NCBI GenBank assembly: GCA_045589355.1
Contig: JAZNOW010000071.1
Span: 1-11,582, forward strand
Length of the DNA: 11,582 nucleotides
Reading direction: 5' to 3'
From: RUG563 sp045589355
GTDB lineage: Bacteria; Bacillota; Clostridia; Christensenellales; Aristaeellaceae
Positions 1-6,656 of the stretch are shown here, piece by piece. A program made the translations under genes and the position numbers. The notes below the pieces were generated by a model. It searched no databases. It had not been told where the DNA came from and worked only from the letters and a program-made list of their open reading frames with translations. Positions within the stretch are counted from its first letter, which is position 1. Each line of letters begins with the position of its first letter.

Positions 1-771
1 ATGGCTACGATCCGACTTATCTTCTGCGATGATGAGCAGCTTGCGGCCTGCCTTGACGATCTGCTCCAGCATGGGGAGGATCTCCTGAATGTTGGTGATC
101 TTCTTGTCGGTGATGAGGATGAAGGGGTTGGCAAGAACCGCTTCCATCTTGTCGGTATCGGTTACCATGTATGCGGTGGCATAGCCGCGGTCAAACTGCA
201 TACCTTCTACTATGTTCAGCTCGGTCTTCATGGTCTTGGACTCTTCTACCGTGATAACGCCGTCGTTGCCCACCTTTTCCATGGCGTCGCTGATGAGAGC
301 GCCTACGTTGTCATCCCCTGCGGAGATGGAGGCTACCTGAGCGATGGCCTGCTTGCTGCCAACGGGCTTGGATATCTCGCGGAGGCCCTCTACGGCTGCC
401 TCAACGGCTGCCTCGATGCCGCGCTTTACTTCCATGGGGTTGGCGCCTGTGGCTACGTTCTTCATGCCTTCGCGGATGATGGCCTGTGCAAGCAGGGTAG
501 CGGTGGTGGTACCGTCGCCGGCCACGTCATTGGTCTTGGTGGCCACTTCCTTGATCAGCTGGGCGCCCATGTTTTCAAAGGGATCTTCCAGTTCAATTTC
601 CTTGGCGATGGTCACACCGTCATTGGTGATGAGGGGAGCGCCGTATTTCTTGTCCAGCACCACGTTGCGGCCCTTGGGACCCATGGTGATCTTCACGGTA
701 TTGGCCAGGGCGTTGATGCCGCTTTCCAGGGAACGGCGGGCTTCTTCGCCGTACTTGATCTGCTTTGCCAT
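1..771 (-). CDS. groEL: Chaperonin GroEL (Hsp60), N-terminal 257 residues; cut by the window edge
   Basis: This is the large subunit of the cytosolic ATP-driven GroEL/GroES folding chamber. The reverse strand reads MAKQIKYGEEARRSLESG from an ATG at 769-771 and stays open to base 1, so about half of the usual ~540 residues is present: the equatorial and intermediate domains and the start of the apical domain. Visible signatures are the phosphate-binding TMGPKGR (residues 29-35), D51 in NDGVTIA and D86 in GDGTTTAT, which match E. coli D52 and D87. The start is fixed by AGGAGGA (reverse complement of 779-785) just upstream. It lies 28 bp downstream of groES, and no promoter is visible in that gap, so it is cotranscribed with groES and under CIRCE control. 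Nothing odd is seen. Confidence 0.98.
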   Translation of the reverse strand, partial: MAKQIKYGEEARRSLESGINALANTVKITMGPKGRNVVLDKKYGAPLITNDGVTIAKEIELEDPFENMGAQLIKEVATKTNDVAGDGTTTATLLAQAIIREGMKNVATGANPMEVKRGIEAAVEAAVEGLREISKPVGSKQAIAQVASISAGDDNVGALISDAMEKVGNDGVITVEESKTMKTELNIVEGMQFDRGYATAYMVTDTDKMEAVLANPFILITDKKITNIQEILPMLEQIVKAGRKLLIIAEDKSDRSH

Positions 772-799
772 AATAAGTTCCTCCTAAAAAAGATAATGC

Positions 800-1084
800 T
801 TATTCCACAATAGCCAGGATGTCATTCTGGCGGACGATGATCATTTCCTTGCCGTCCAGCTTCACTTCGGTGCCGGCGTACTTGGAATAAATGACCTTCT
901 GGCCCACTTCCACATACATCTTTACTTCCTTGCCGTCCACCAGGCCGCCGGGGCCAACAGCCAGCACTTCCGCCAGCTGGGGCTTTTCCTTGGCAGCGCC
1001 GGGCAGCACGATGCCGGACTTGGTGGTTTCTTCCAATTCTACATTCTTGATGACAACACGGTCACCCAAAGGCTTTACGTTCAT
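800..1084 (-). CDS. groES: Co-chaperonin GroES (Hsp10), 94 aa
   Basis: This is the heptameric lid that closes the GroEL chamber and is needed for productive folding in the cytosol. It has the full family length. It opens MNVKPLGDRVVIK, continues with the mobile-loop region (ETTKSGIVLPG, residues about 19-30, carrying the hydrophobic IVL that docks on GroEL), then the VGPGG and YSKYAGTEVK segments, and ends DILAIVE. The ATG is at 1082-1084, preceded on the reverse strand by AAGGAGGA (complement of 1091-1098) at good spacing. It is first in the groES-groEL operon. About 33 bp separate the start codon from the CIRCE operator, which sits between promoter and gene, so HrcA repression released on heat stress is expected. 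Confidence 0.98.
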   Translation of the reverse strand: MNVKPLGDRVVIKNVELEETTKSGIVLPGAAKEKPQLAEVLAVGPGGLVDGKEVKMYVEVGQKVIYSKYAGTEVKLDGKEMIIVRQNDILAIVE

Positions 1085-1117
1085 GATGGTTCCTCCTTGA
1101 TAATGGTGCAGGGGTGT

Positions 1118-1144
1118 TTAGCACTCAAAAGTGTGGAGTGCTAA
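1118..1144 (-). promoter_or_regulatory. CIRCE operator (HrcA binding site) of groESL
   Basis: This is a perfect inverted repeat, TTAGCACTC (1118-1126), nine-base spacer, GAGTGCTAA (1136-1144), identical to the CIRCE consensus. HrcA is the known repressor of this element in Firmicutes. It lies just downstream of the -10 box, in the start of the groES 5' leader, the normal place for it. No hrcA gene is in the window. Confidence 0.98.
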
Positions 1145-1159
1145 AACGCTTCCTTGCAT

Positions 1160-1188
1160 AGTATATTACATTCCGCGCAATTTCACAA
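1160..1188 (-). promoter_or_regulatory. Sigma-A type promoter of groES-groEL
   Basis: On the reverse strand, -35 TTGTGA (complement of 1183-1188) and -10 TATACT (complement of 1160-1165) are separated by exactly 17 bp. Transcription would begin near 1153, a few bases before the CIRCE operator, so bound HrcA would block initiation. Confidence 0.85.
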
Positions 1189-1217
1189 CAGCTAATTTCG
1201 AAAAAATCCCTTTTTTT

Positions 1218-1270
1218 ATGAAAATAATGGGGCAGAAAGGTGTCTTTGCCCATTTTTCTATCATTTTCAT
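1218..1270. repeat. Imperfect long inverted repeat in the groES/mutY divergent intergenic region
   Basis: The outer arms ATGAAAAT (1218-1225) and ATTTTCAT (1263-1270) are exact complements. Inside them, ATGGGGCAGAAAG (1227-1239) can pair imperfectly with CTTTGCCCAT (1244-1253). The structure lies upstream of both divergent promoters, between the groES -35 and the mutY -10, so it is probably not in either transcript. It may be an operator-like palindrome, a remnant of an older terminator, or chance in AT-rich DNA. Confidence 0.4.
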
Positions 1271-1327
1271 TGTATTTTGGTATACATTAAACGGCGCAAA
1301 ATAATCTTTTCCCTTCCTGCCGGAATG

Positions 1328-1336
1328 TGCTATAAT
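1328..1336 (+). promoter_or_regulatory. Extended -10 promoter of mutY
   Basis: TG at 1328-1329, one base, then a perfect TATAAT at 1331-1336. The region 17-18 bp upstream (TTTTCCC, about 1307-1313) is a poor -35 match, which is typical when an extended -10 element compensates. The transcript would start near 1343, giving a leader of about 35 nt before the ATG at 1377. Confidence 0.75.
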
Positions 1337-1376
1337 AGAAAAAACAAAAGAAAACGCAAAGGGAGGGGACCGGTGT

Positions 1377-2948
1377 ATGAAAAAATCCATGGCGGAGAGG
1401 CTGCTTGCCTGGTATGACGTGCATGGTCGCACCCTGCCCTTCCGGGGCACCAAAGACCCCTACCGCATCTGGATCAGCGAAATTATGCTGCAGCAAACCC
1501 GCACCGAAACGGTGGGCGTATATTTCATGAATTTTCTGGCCCGTTTCCCGGACGTGTTTGCCCTGGCTGCCGCGCCGGAGGAAGACGTGCTGAAAATGTG
1601 GGAAGGGCTGGGCTACTATTCCCGGGCCCGGAATATGCACAAAGCGGCCCGGATGGCCGTTTCGGAATGGAACGGCGTGTTCCCTGCCGATTACGAAAAG
1701 CTGCTTTCCCTGCCGGGGGTGGGGGAATACACCGCCGCCGCCATTGCCTCCATCGCCTTTGACCTGCCCTGCCCCGCCATGGACGGAAACCTGACCCGGG
1801 TGCTTTCCCGTTTCCACGGTGTGCGGGAGGACGTGGGCATTCCCTCCGTCAAGCGCCGTCTTTTCGCCCTTGCCAGGGAGGATATGCCCCCTTTCCGCTG
1901 CGGGGATTTCAACCAGGCGCTGATGGACCTGGGCGCGTCCCACTGCTGCCCCGGCACTCCGGATTGTGAAAAATGCCCCCTGCAGGGCCAGTGCGATGCC
2001 TGCCGGGAAAACGATGCCGATCTGCTTCCCGTAAAAGCCGTCAAAAAGCCCCCCACGGAAGTGGAAATGGCGGTGCTGCTGATCACCTGGGGCAACGAGA
2101 TCCTCATGCTCAAGCGGCAGGAAACGCTGCTGAAAAACATGTGGGTCTATCCCCTTGCGGAAGACGTGCAGGGGGAACAGGCGGTCAAAGAAGCCGTAAG
2201 AAATATGGGCATGGTGCCCCTGAAAGCCAAAAAGATGGGCCCGGCCCGGCATGTGTTTTCCCACCGCATCTGGCAGATGCAGATCTGGCATTGCCCGGTG
2301 GAAAAGCCCGCCTTCCATGAAAAAGACAGCCTCTGGTGCACCCTTTCCCTCATGGAAAAGCTGCCCATCCCCACCGCCGTAAAAGCCGCCCGGCTGCATG
2401 CCCAAAGCATCCTGGCCCGGAACGTGCTGTTCCACAAAGCGGCGGACAGCCCAAACTTCCCCTGGGAAGGCCTGTCCCGGGCTTACTGGGAAAGCTGGCA
2501 GAATGCCCAGCGCCCCGATGCCTCCCCCGCCTTTCTGGAGGAGCATTCCCGGCCTTACATGGAAATGCTTTTGCGGGGCTATGCCTCCATGGGCAAGGAT
2601 GTATATTGCCTGAGCCTGGGCCGGGAAATTGCCGGCATGATGGTGCTGGATGCTTTGGAGAACGAGCTGTGCGCCCTGTACGTCCGGCCCAATCTGCAAA
2701 AAATGGGCATCGGCACCCGGGCCGTGCAGTTTGCCATCCGGCAGCTGGACAAAAAACGGGATATGCGGGTCACCGCCCTGGATCACGCCCCCCACGCCAT
2801 CCGCATGTACAAAAAAGCCGGCTTCACCAACGAAACAGGCCACCGCCTGCTGAACAAAAACGAACAAGTATGGGAAACCTGCCTGGTGCGCCCGGGCGAC
2901 GAAAACAAGGAGGATATGCATCATGGAACTGATGGGACAGAAAATTGA
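1377..2948 (+). CDS. mutY: A/G-specific adenine DNA glycosylase MutY fused to a C-terminal GNAT acetyltransferase, 523 aa
   Basis: MutY removes adenine mispaired with 8-oxoguanine. Residues 1-210 are the catalytic core: E35 in SEIMLQQT (catalytic Glu), GLGYYSRARN (77-86), the helix-hairpin-helix LPGVGEYTAAAIAS (112-125) with D136 in MDGN, and a complete 4Fe-4S motif C190-x6-C197-x2-C200-x5-C206. Residues about 225-338 form the NUDIX-like 8-oxoG reading domain (LLKNMWVYPL, HVFSHR). MutY normally ends here at about 350 aa. This protein continues with a GNAT fold (about 345-505) whose acetyl-CoA loop is VRPNLQKMGIGTRAV (436-450), followed by a typical C-terminal MYKKAGF. The reading frame is unbroken. 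GGGAGGGG at 1361-1368 sets the ATG start. The end overlaps the next gene by 26 bp. The MutY call is secure; the acetyltransferase substrate is unknown. Confidence 0.95.
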   Translation: MKKSMAERLLAWYDVHGRTLPFRGTKDPYRIWISEIMLQQTRTETVGVYFMNFLARFPDVFALAAAPEEDVLKMWEGLGYYSRARNMHKAARMAVSEWNGVFPADYEKLLSLPGVGEYTAAAIASIAFDLPCPAMDGNLTRVLSRFHGVREDVGIPSVKRRLFALAREDMPPFRCGDFNQALMDLGASHCCPGTPDCEKCPLQGQCDACRENDADLLPVKAVKKPPTEVEMAVLLITWGNEILMLKRQETLLKNMWVYPLAEDVQGEQAVKEAVRNMGMVPLKAKKMGPARHVFSHRIWQMQIWHCPVEKPAFHEKDSLWCTLSLMEKLPIPTAVKAARLHAQSILARNVLFHKAADSPNFPWEGLSRAYWESWQNAQRPDASPAFLEEHSRPYMEMLLRGYASMGKDVYCLSLGREIAGMMVLDALENELCALYVRPNLQKMGIGTRAVQFAIRQLDKKRDMRVTALDHAPHAIRMYKKAGFTNETGHRLLNKNEQVWETCLVRPGDENKEDMHHGTDGTEN

Positions 2949-3576
2949 TTTTCTCGGCGACAGCATCACCGAGGGCCACGGCGTAAGCTGCATGGAAAAC
3001 CGCTTTAGCGACCTGCTTTCTTCCGAATACGGCATCCTGACGGTGAACCACGGCATCAGCGGCACCCGCATCGCCCGGCAGAAAACCCCGTCCTTCTGGC
3101 CGGACCATGATAAGGACTTCATCTCCCGCGTGCCGGACCTGGATGCCGACTCCGACGTGATCGTGGTCTTTGGCGGCACCAATGACTGGGGCCACGGCGA
3201 CGCCCCCCTTGGCACCATGCAGGACCGCACCCCCTTCACCTTCTTCGGCGCCCTGCACACCCTCTATACTTCCCTCATCACCCGCTTCCCCGAAGCGCTC
3301 ATCGTGGTCATCACCCCCCTGCACCGGCTGAACGAAGAAGAACCGGTGAACGAAAACGGCCACCGCCGGGACGGCACCCTGAAAGATTATGTGAACGCCA
3401 TCCGTCAGGTGGCGGAATACTATTCCCTGCCGGTGCTGGATGCGTACAAAGAAAGCGGCCTGCAGCCCGCCGTGCCCGTCATTCAGGAAAAATATGTGCC
3501 CGACGGCCTTCATCCCAACGACGCCGGCCATCAGATTCTCAAAAACCTGATCTACACTTTCCTCAAAAACCGCTGA
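2923..3576 (+). CDS. SGNH/GDSL-family hydrolase (esterase/lipase-like), 217 aa
   Basis: This is a cytosolic serine esterase of the SGNH superfamily with no signal peptide. All four blocks are visible: block I FLGDSIT with nucleophile S14, block II HGISGTR with G47, block III FGGTNDW with N87, and block V DGLHPND with D194 and H197. Length and spacing suit the small acyl-esterase or carbohydrate-deacetylase type, but the natural ester cannot be read from sequence. The start follows AAGGAGG (2907-2913) by nine bases and lies inside the end of mutY in another frame, so translation is probably coupled to it. An in-frame ATG at 2932 is a weaker alternative. The pairing with a mutY-acetyltransferase fusion (acyl transfer beside acyl removal) may be only positional. 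Confidence 0.9.
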   Translation: MELMGQKIDFLGDSITEGHGVSCMENRFSDLLSSEYGILTVNHGISGTRIARQKTPSFWPDHDKDFISRVPDLDADSDVIVVFGGTNDWGHGDAPLGTMQDRTPFTFFGALHTLYTSLITRFPEALIVVITPLHRLNEEEPVNENGHRRDGTLKDYVNAIRQVAEYYSLPVLDAYKESGLQPAVPVIQEKYVPDGLHPNDAGHQILKNLIYTFLKNR

Positions 3577-3588
3577 TTGGAAAAATGA

Positions 3589-3617
3589 TTGCGCATCCCG
3601 GCGGTTTATGGTATAAT
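3589..3617 (+). promoter_or_regulatory. Promoter of the pseudo-receiver/SPFH operon
   Basis: An extended -10, TG at 3609-3610 then TATAAT at 3612-3617, lies 17 bp after a partial -35 TTGCGC (3589-3594). It starts 12 bp past the stop codon of the SGNH gene, with no terminator between, so some read-through from mutY is possible. The leader before the ATG at 3692 would be about 68 nt. Confidence 0.75.
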
Positions 3618-3691
3618 AAATTTGTGTCGACATTCAACGGAATGAAGACGTTTTTGCACTTGACCAACCATTGCCATACTGGAGGAAAATC

Positions 3692-4495
3692 ATGTACAAA
3701 CTGCTGATCGTAACCGATCGGGAAGACATCCGGCAGATGTTCCAGACGCAGATCGACTGGATGAAGCTCAGTTGCCGTGCGCCCAAGGTGGTGGAAACGG
3801 CGGAAGAAGCCATTCAGCTGCTGAATACCAGCGCTGTGGATGCGGTGGGCATGCACCTGCCCAAGTCCAAAGCGGCGGAGCTGATGCGCTTTTTGAATTA
3901 CGGCCGGCCCAGCCTGCCCCTGTTTGAAGTGTATTCCTCCCTGGCTAAGCAGATGACGGTGCTGAAAGATACCCGCGTGCTGCTGGATAAACTGCATCAG
4001 GATTTTTCCGACGACGTGTACGACGAAGAAACCATGCTCTCCATCCAGCGGGATGAACTGATCAACGGCATGCTCTCCGGCGAATACACCGATTGGGAGC
4101 GGCTGGAAAGCATGCTCAAGCTTACCCGTCTGCGGGTGAACCCGGAAGGCACCTGCGTGCTGTACGAAATTGATATGCCCCAGGGTGATGTGTTTTCCGA
4201 TCATCACTACCACGCCCAGCGCCGGCTGGAAAGAGCCCTGCGCAACAATTTCTTCGGCCGCTATGTGGAAGGTATCTTCTACGCCCTCTCTGTGCTCACC
4301 CCCCGGCATATCCGCCTGGTGTGCATCCCCATGATGAACGAAGGCCCCGAATCCCCCGAAAGCTTTGCCGCCCGTGCGGACGAGCATGTGCAGGATTCCA
4401 TCGCCCGCATCAAGGAATACCTGGACCTGGATATGGAAGTCACCAGCTCCGCCTGGCTGGAAGGCCTGCGGGAACTGATAGAAACCGAAAAGTAA
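3692..4495 (+). CDS. Degenerate receiver-domain protein without output domain, 267 aa
   Basis: The start is taken at the ATG at 3692, nine bases after GGAGG (3681-3685-type site); an in-frame ATG at 3671 has no such site. Residues 1 to about 110 resemble a response-regulator receiver fold (KLLIVTDRED at the start, then VETAEEAIQLLNTSAVDAV). The segment where the phosphoacceptor Asp should sit reads VDAVGMHLP with no aligned Asp, and no clear Thr/Lys switch pair follows. Residues about 120-267 resemble the central region of YesN-type AraC-family regulators, but the protein stops where their two C-terminal helix-turn-helix motifs would begin. It is probably a phosphorylation-independent interaction or sensor protein. 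It is the first gene of an operon with the SPFH gene, 29 bp downstream. No symbol is justified, and the family assignment is tentative. Confidence 0.75.
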   Translation: MYKLLIVTDREDIRQMFQTQIDWMKLSCRAPKVVETAEEAIQLLNTSAVDAVGMHLPKSKAAELMRFLNYGRPSLPLFEVYSSLAKQMTVLKDTRVLLDKLHQDFSDDVYDEETMLSIQRDELINGMLSGEYTDWERLESMLKLTRLRVNPEGTCVLYEIDMPQGDVFSDHHYHAQRRLERALRNNFFGRYVEGIFYALSVLTPRHIRLVCIPMMNEGPESPESFAARADEHVQDSIARIKEYLDLDMEVTSSAWLEGLRELIETEK

Positions 4496-4524
4496 TCCCC
4501 ACTCAATCTTAAGGAGGAATCATC

Positions 4525-5493
4525 ATGGGTATCCTGGATATTTTCAAAAGTCAATTGATCGACGTGATCGAATGGACCGACTCTTCTGCCAACACCATGG
4601 TGCACCGCTATGACAACAACGGCAAGGAAATCATGATGGGCGCCCAGCTGACCGTTCGGGAAAGCCAGGTGGCCGTGATGGTGAACGAAGGCCAGATCGC
4701 CGATGTTTTTGCCCCCGGCCGTTATGAGCTGAGCACCCAGAACATGCCCATCATGACCGCCCTGCAAAGCTGGAAGTTCGGCTTCAACAGCCCCTTCAAG
4801 GCGGAAGTGTATTTCATCAACACCAAGCAGTTCCTGGATCGCAAGTGGGGCACTTCCAACCCCGTTATGATGCGCGACGCCGAATTCGGCATGGTGCGCC
4901 TGCGCGCCCACGGCATCTATTCCTTCCGCGTGGCCGATCCCGTGGCTTTCCTTAAGGAAGTCTTCGGCACCAGCGCTTTCATGACCGTGGAAGGCGTGGA
5001 AGGCCAGGTGAAGCGCACGCTGGTTTCCGGCCTGTCCGACGCCATCGCCCAGAGCAAAATTCCTGCCCTGGATCTGGCCGCCAATTATGACGAGCTCAGC
5101 CAGTACGCCCTGCAGATGCTCGCCCCCCGCATCGAAAACCTGGGCCTGAAGCTGGAAAGCTTCGTCATCGAAAACATCTCCCTGCCCCAGGAAGTGGAAC
5201 AGGCTATGGACCGCCGCACCTCCATGGGCGTGGTGGGCGACCTGAACAAGTACACCCAGTTCCAGGCTGCCGAAGCCCTGCGGGATGCTGCCAACAATCA
5301 GGGCGGCGCCGCCGGTATGGGCGCTGGCATGGGCGCTGGCATGATGATGGCTCAGGCCATGCAGGCCGCCGGCCAGATGAACGGCCAGGCTGCCCCCGCC
5401 GCCGTCTCCGGCGAAACCAAGTTCTGCCCCGAATGCGGCCAGAAAATCCCCCGCACTGCCAAGTTCTGCCCCGAATGCGGCCAGAAACAGTAA
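4525..5493 (+). CDS. YdjI-like SPFH-domain protein with C-terminal double-CPECG zinc ribbon, 322 aa
   Basis: This is an SPFH (stomatin/prohibitin/flotillin) family protein of the bacterial type called YdjI in Bacillus subtilis, often annotated 'virion core protein'. It has no signal peptide or membrane segment. It starts MGILDIFKSQLIDVIEW, and the SPFH core spans about 20-240 (AVMVNEGQIADVFAPGRYEL; SFRVADPVAF). A Gly/Ala/Met-rich linker follows (about 255-290), then a zinc ribbon with C301-x2-C304 and C315-x2-C318 in two copies of KFCPECGQK. AAGGAGGA at 4511-4518 fixes the start. In B. subtilis this family acts with a PspA-like protein in membrane-stress responses; a membrane-associated scaffold role here is inferred. 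It shares a transcript with the pseudo-receiver gene and ends at a strong terminator. Confidence 0.92.
   Translation: MGILDIFKSQLIDVIEWTDSSANTMVHRYDNNGKEIMMGAQLTVRESQVAVMVNEGQIADVFAPGRYELSTQNMPIMTALQSWKFGFNSPFKAEVYFINTKQFLDRKWGTSNPVMMRDAEFGMVRLRAHGIYSFRVADPVAFLKEVFGTSAFMTVEGVEGQVKRTLVSGLSDAIAQSKIPALDLAANYDELSQYALQMLAPRIENLGLKLESFVIENISLPQEVEQAMDRRTSMGVVGDLNKYTQFQAAEALRDAANNQGGAAGMGAGMGAGMMMAQAMQAAGQMNGQAAPAAVSGETKFCPECGQKIPRTAKFCPECGQKQ
5417..5487 (+). repeat. Perfect 29-bp direct repeat encoding the two zinc-ribbon halves
   Basis: Bases 5417-5445 and 5459-5487 are identical over 29 bp, 42 bp (14 codons) apart. Each copy encodes KFCPECGQK. Identity at every synonymous position suggests recent duplication or gene conversion rather than protein-level convergence. 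Confidence 0.9.
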
Positions 5494-5506
5494 CCAAACA
5501 CCTTCC

Positions 5507-5537
5507 AGCGCTGCACTCCCCGTGCAGCGCTTTTCTT
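5507..5537 (+). terminator. Rho-independent terminator after the SPFH gene
   Basis: The 10-bp perfect stem AGCGCTGCAC (5507-5516) and GTGCAGCGCT (5522-5531), with a five-base loop TCCCC, runs into TTTTCTT (5531-5537). It is 13 bp past the SPFH stop codon. Confidence 0.93.
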
Positions 5538-5995
5538 ATCCGCCAAAGGCATCGCCCTGCTGCTTGGCCTTCTCCCCATGGCACACGCTGAAGAAGGCGA
5601 GTACAACGAAAAAGATATGGCTGCCTATGCCGCCTGTGTGAATTCCCTGGCGGTGGAATACGGCGTACCCACCATCCTGTGGGATTGCAGCGTTCACGTC
5701 AACCGCAAGGAACTGCGGGTGAACTATCCCTCCTATGTGGATGCCATCATGGGATGCTATCCTGATCATGCGGCCGGCAATGGCGGCGACAACGCCGTAT
5801 TTGAGGAAGAAACCGCCCTTGCGGCAGCTGCCAACTTCGGCCCCGGCTGGAATCTGGGCAACACGCTGGACTCCACCAGCTACAACCTGAACGACGCCAA
5901 CGCCGGTAAGGTGGGCTGGATCGTCCAGTGGGGAAAGAAGGATGCCCAGGGCAATCTTCTGCCGGAAGCCTGGGAAACGGCCTGGGGCCAGCCCC
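5536..5995 (+). pseudogene. Rearranged remnants of secreted GH5 endoglucanase(s)
   Basis: The frame is open here but has no credible start: the only ATG (5578) lacks a ribosome binding site and lies inside a signal-peptide-like stretch (GIALLLGLLPMAHA then EE). Next comes a piece resembling the C-terminal end of a GH5 catalytic domain, AAYAACVNSLAVEYGVP, then ILWD, NRKELRVNYPSYVDAIM (about 5620-5755). It is followed, in the wrong order, by a piece resembling the GH5 N-terminal end, GPGWNLGNTLDS (about 5839-5874) and then EAWETAWGQP (about 5965-5994). The roughly 250 residues of barrel that should separate them are missing, so no active enzyme can result. Family assignment rests on remembered GH5 motifs. 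In life these enzymes cut beta-glucans outside the cell. Confidence 0.7.
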
Positions 5996-6418
5996 ACCTT
6001 TATGGCGCTGCGCCAGAAGGCCTTTGACATGGAATACACCGTGCAGGTCACCAGCCTCGCCGGCAGCGAAGGCGGCGTGACCGTCTACGGCACAGAGAGC
6101 GAACATTACGACCTGTTTCTCCGCCGGACGGAAACGGGCTGCCAGGCCGTGCTGAAGATGAACATCGGCGGCATTCGCCACGAGCAGGCCGTGCTTCCCC
6201 TTGACGGAAACACAGAAAAATTGGTCATCCGCTCCACCAGCATCGAGTACCGCTTCTTTGTCCGTGCAAACGGCGAAGAGCATTTCCTGGGCACAGGACA
6301 AAGCAAATTCCTCTCCAACGAGGTATCCACCACCTTCACCGGCGTCATGCTGGGCCTGTTTGCCCAGGGCAAGGGCGAAACCCGCTTTGATAATCTCCAC
6401 ATTCACTACACCTTCTGA
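5990..6418 (+). pseudogene. C-terminal beta-sandwich fragment of a GH43-type beta-xylosidase
   Basis: This frame is one base off the preceding fragment. From 5990 it reads SPTFMALRQKAFDMEYTV, then about 125 residues of beta-rich sequence ending FTGVMLGLFAQGKGET and RFDNLHIHYTF before TGA at 6416-6418. The pattern (PTF.x.RQ at the start, FTG...GLFA...FDNLHIHY at the end) matches the concanavalin-like C-terminal domain that follows the five-bladed catalytic domain of GH43 beta-xylosidases. The whole catalytic domain is absent and no start signal exists; the nearest ATGs (5942, 6008) lack ribosome binding sites. It is best read as a decayed gene end joined to a GH5 fragment. The family call is from motif memory. 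Confidence 0.65.
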
Positions 6419-6621
6419 TGCATGCAACGGCAACAAGTAAAAGAAAAATAGGGCACTGCCCCAACAAGCAAATACGACTTTGCGGCCACAAAGGCAGAGC
6501 TTCCAGGCGCTGATGGCTAAAGAAGCGGTAAAGGCTCCGGTGCCCTTTGTGCACGCGCAGTCAACCCTGTGATCCGCATTCCGGCGGATTGTATTTGCAC
6601 TGTTTTTCCTTCTGTGACCCA
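6419..6621. other. Unassigned DNA between the pseudogenes and the T-box promoter
   Basis: I see no gene, RNA or mobile element here. All frames are broken by stops or lack start signals. A short hairpin ATCCGC (6572-6577) / GCGGAT (6584-6589) followed by TGTATTTG could be a weak terminator insulating the downstream operon. GGGCAC near 6451-6456 and GGTGCCC near 6540-6546 could pair at long range. It is probably further decayed sequence. Confidence 0.5.
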
Positions 6622-6650
6622 TTGACAAATGAAAACGCCGGGAATAAAAT
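6622..6650 (+). promoter_or_regulatory. Sigma-A promoter of the T-box operon
   Basis: A perfect -35 TTGACA (6622-6627), a 17-bp spacer and -10 TAAAAT (6645-6650) form the best consensus promoter in the window. Transcription would start near 6657, giving a leader of about 290 nt. Strong initiation fits a design in which control is exerted afterwards, at the T-box terminator. Confidence 0.9.
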
Positions 6651-6656
6651 ACTCTC

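Noticed and set aside
1..813. A 270-codon plus-strand frame at the left edge
   Set aside because: It is antisense to groEL, whose sequence is unmistakable.
1287..3260. A 657-codon open frame on the minus strand across mutY and the SGNH gene
   Set aside because: It is antisense to two genes with clear catalytic motifs, has a low-complexity His/Gly/Gln-rich translation with no domain, no ribosome binding site, and is explained by GC-biased third positions of the real genes.
5507..5531. The hairpin after the SPFH gene as part of an inverted-repeat mobile element
   Set aside because: A perfect 10-bp stem with a 5-base loop and T-run right after a stop codon is an ordinary intrinsic terminator; no transposase or second end is seen.
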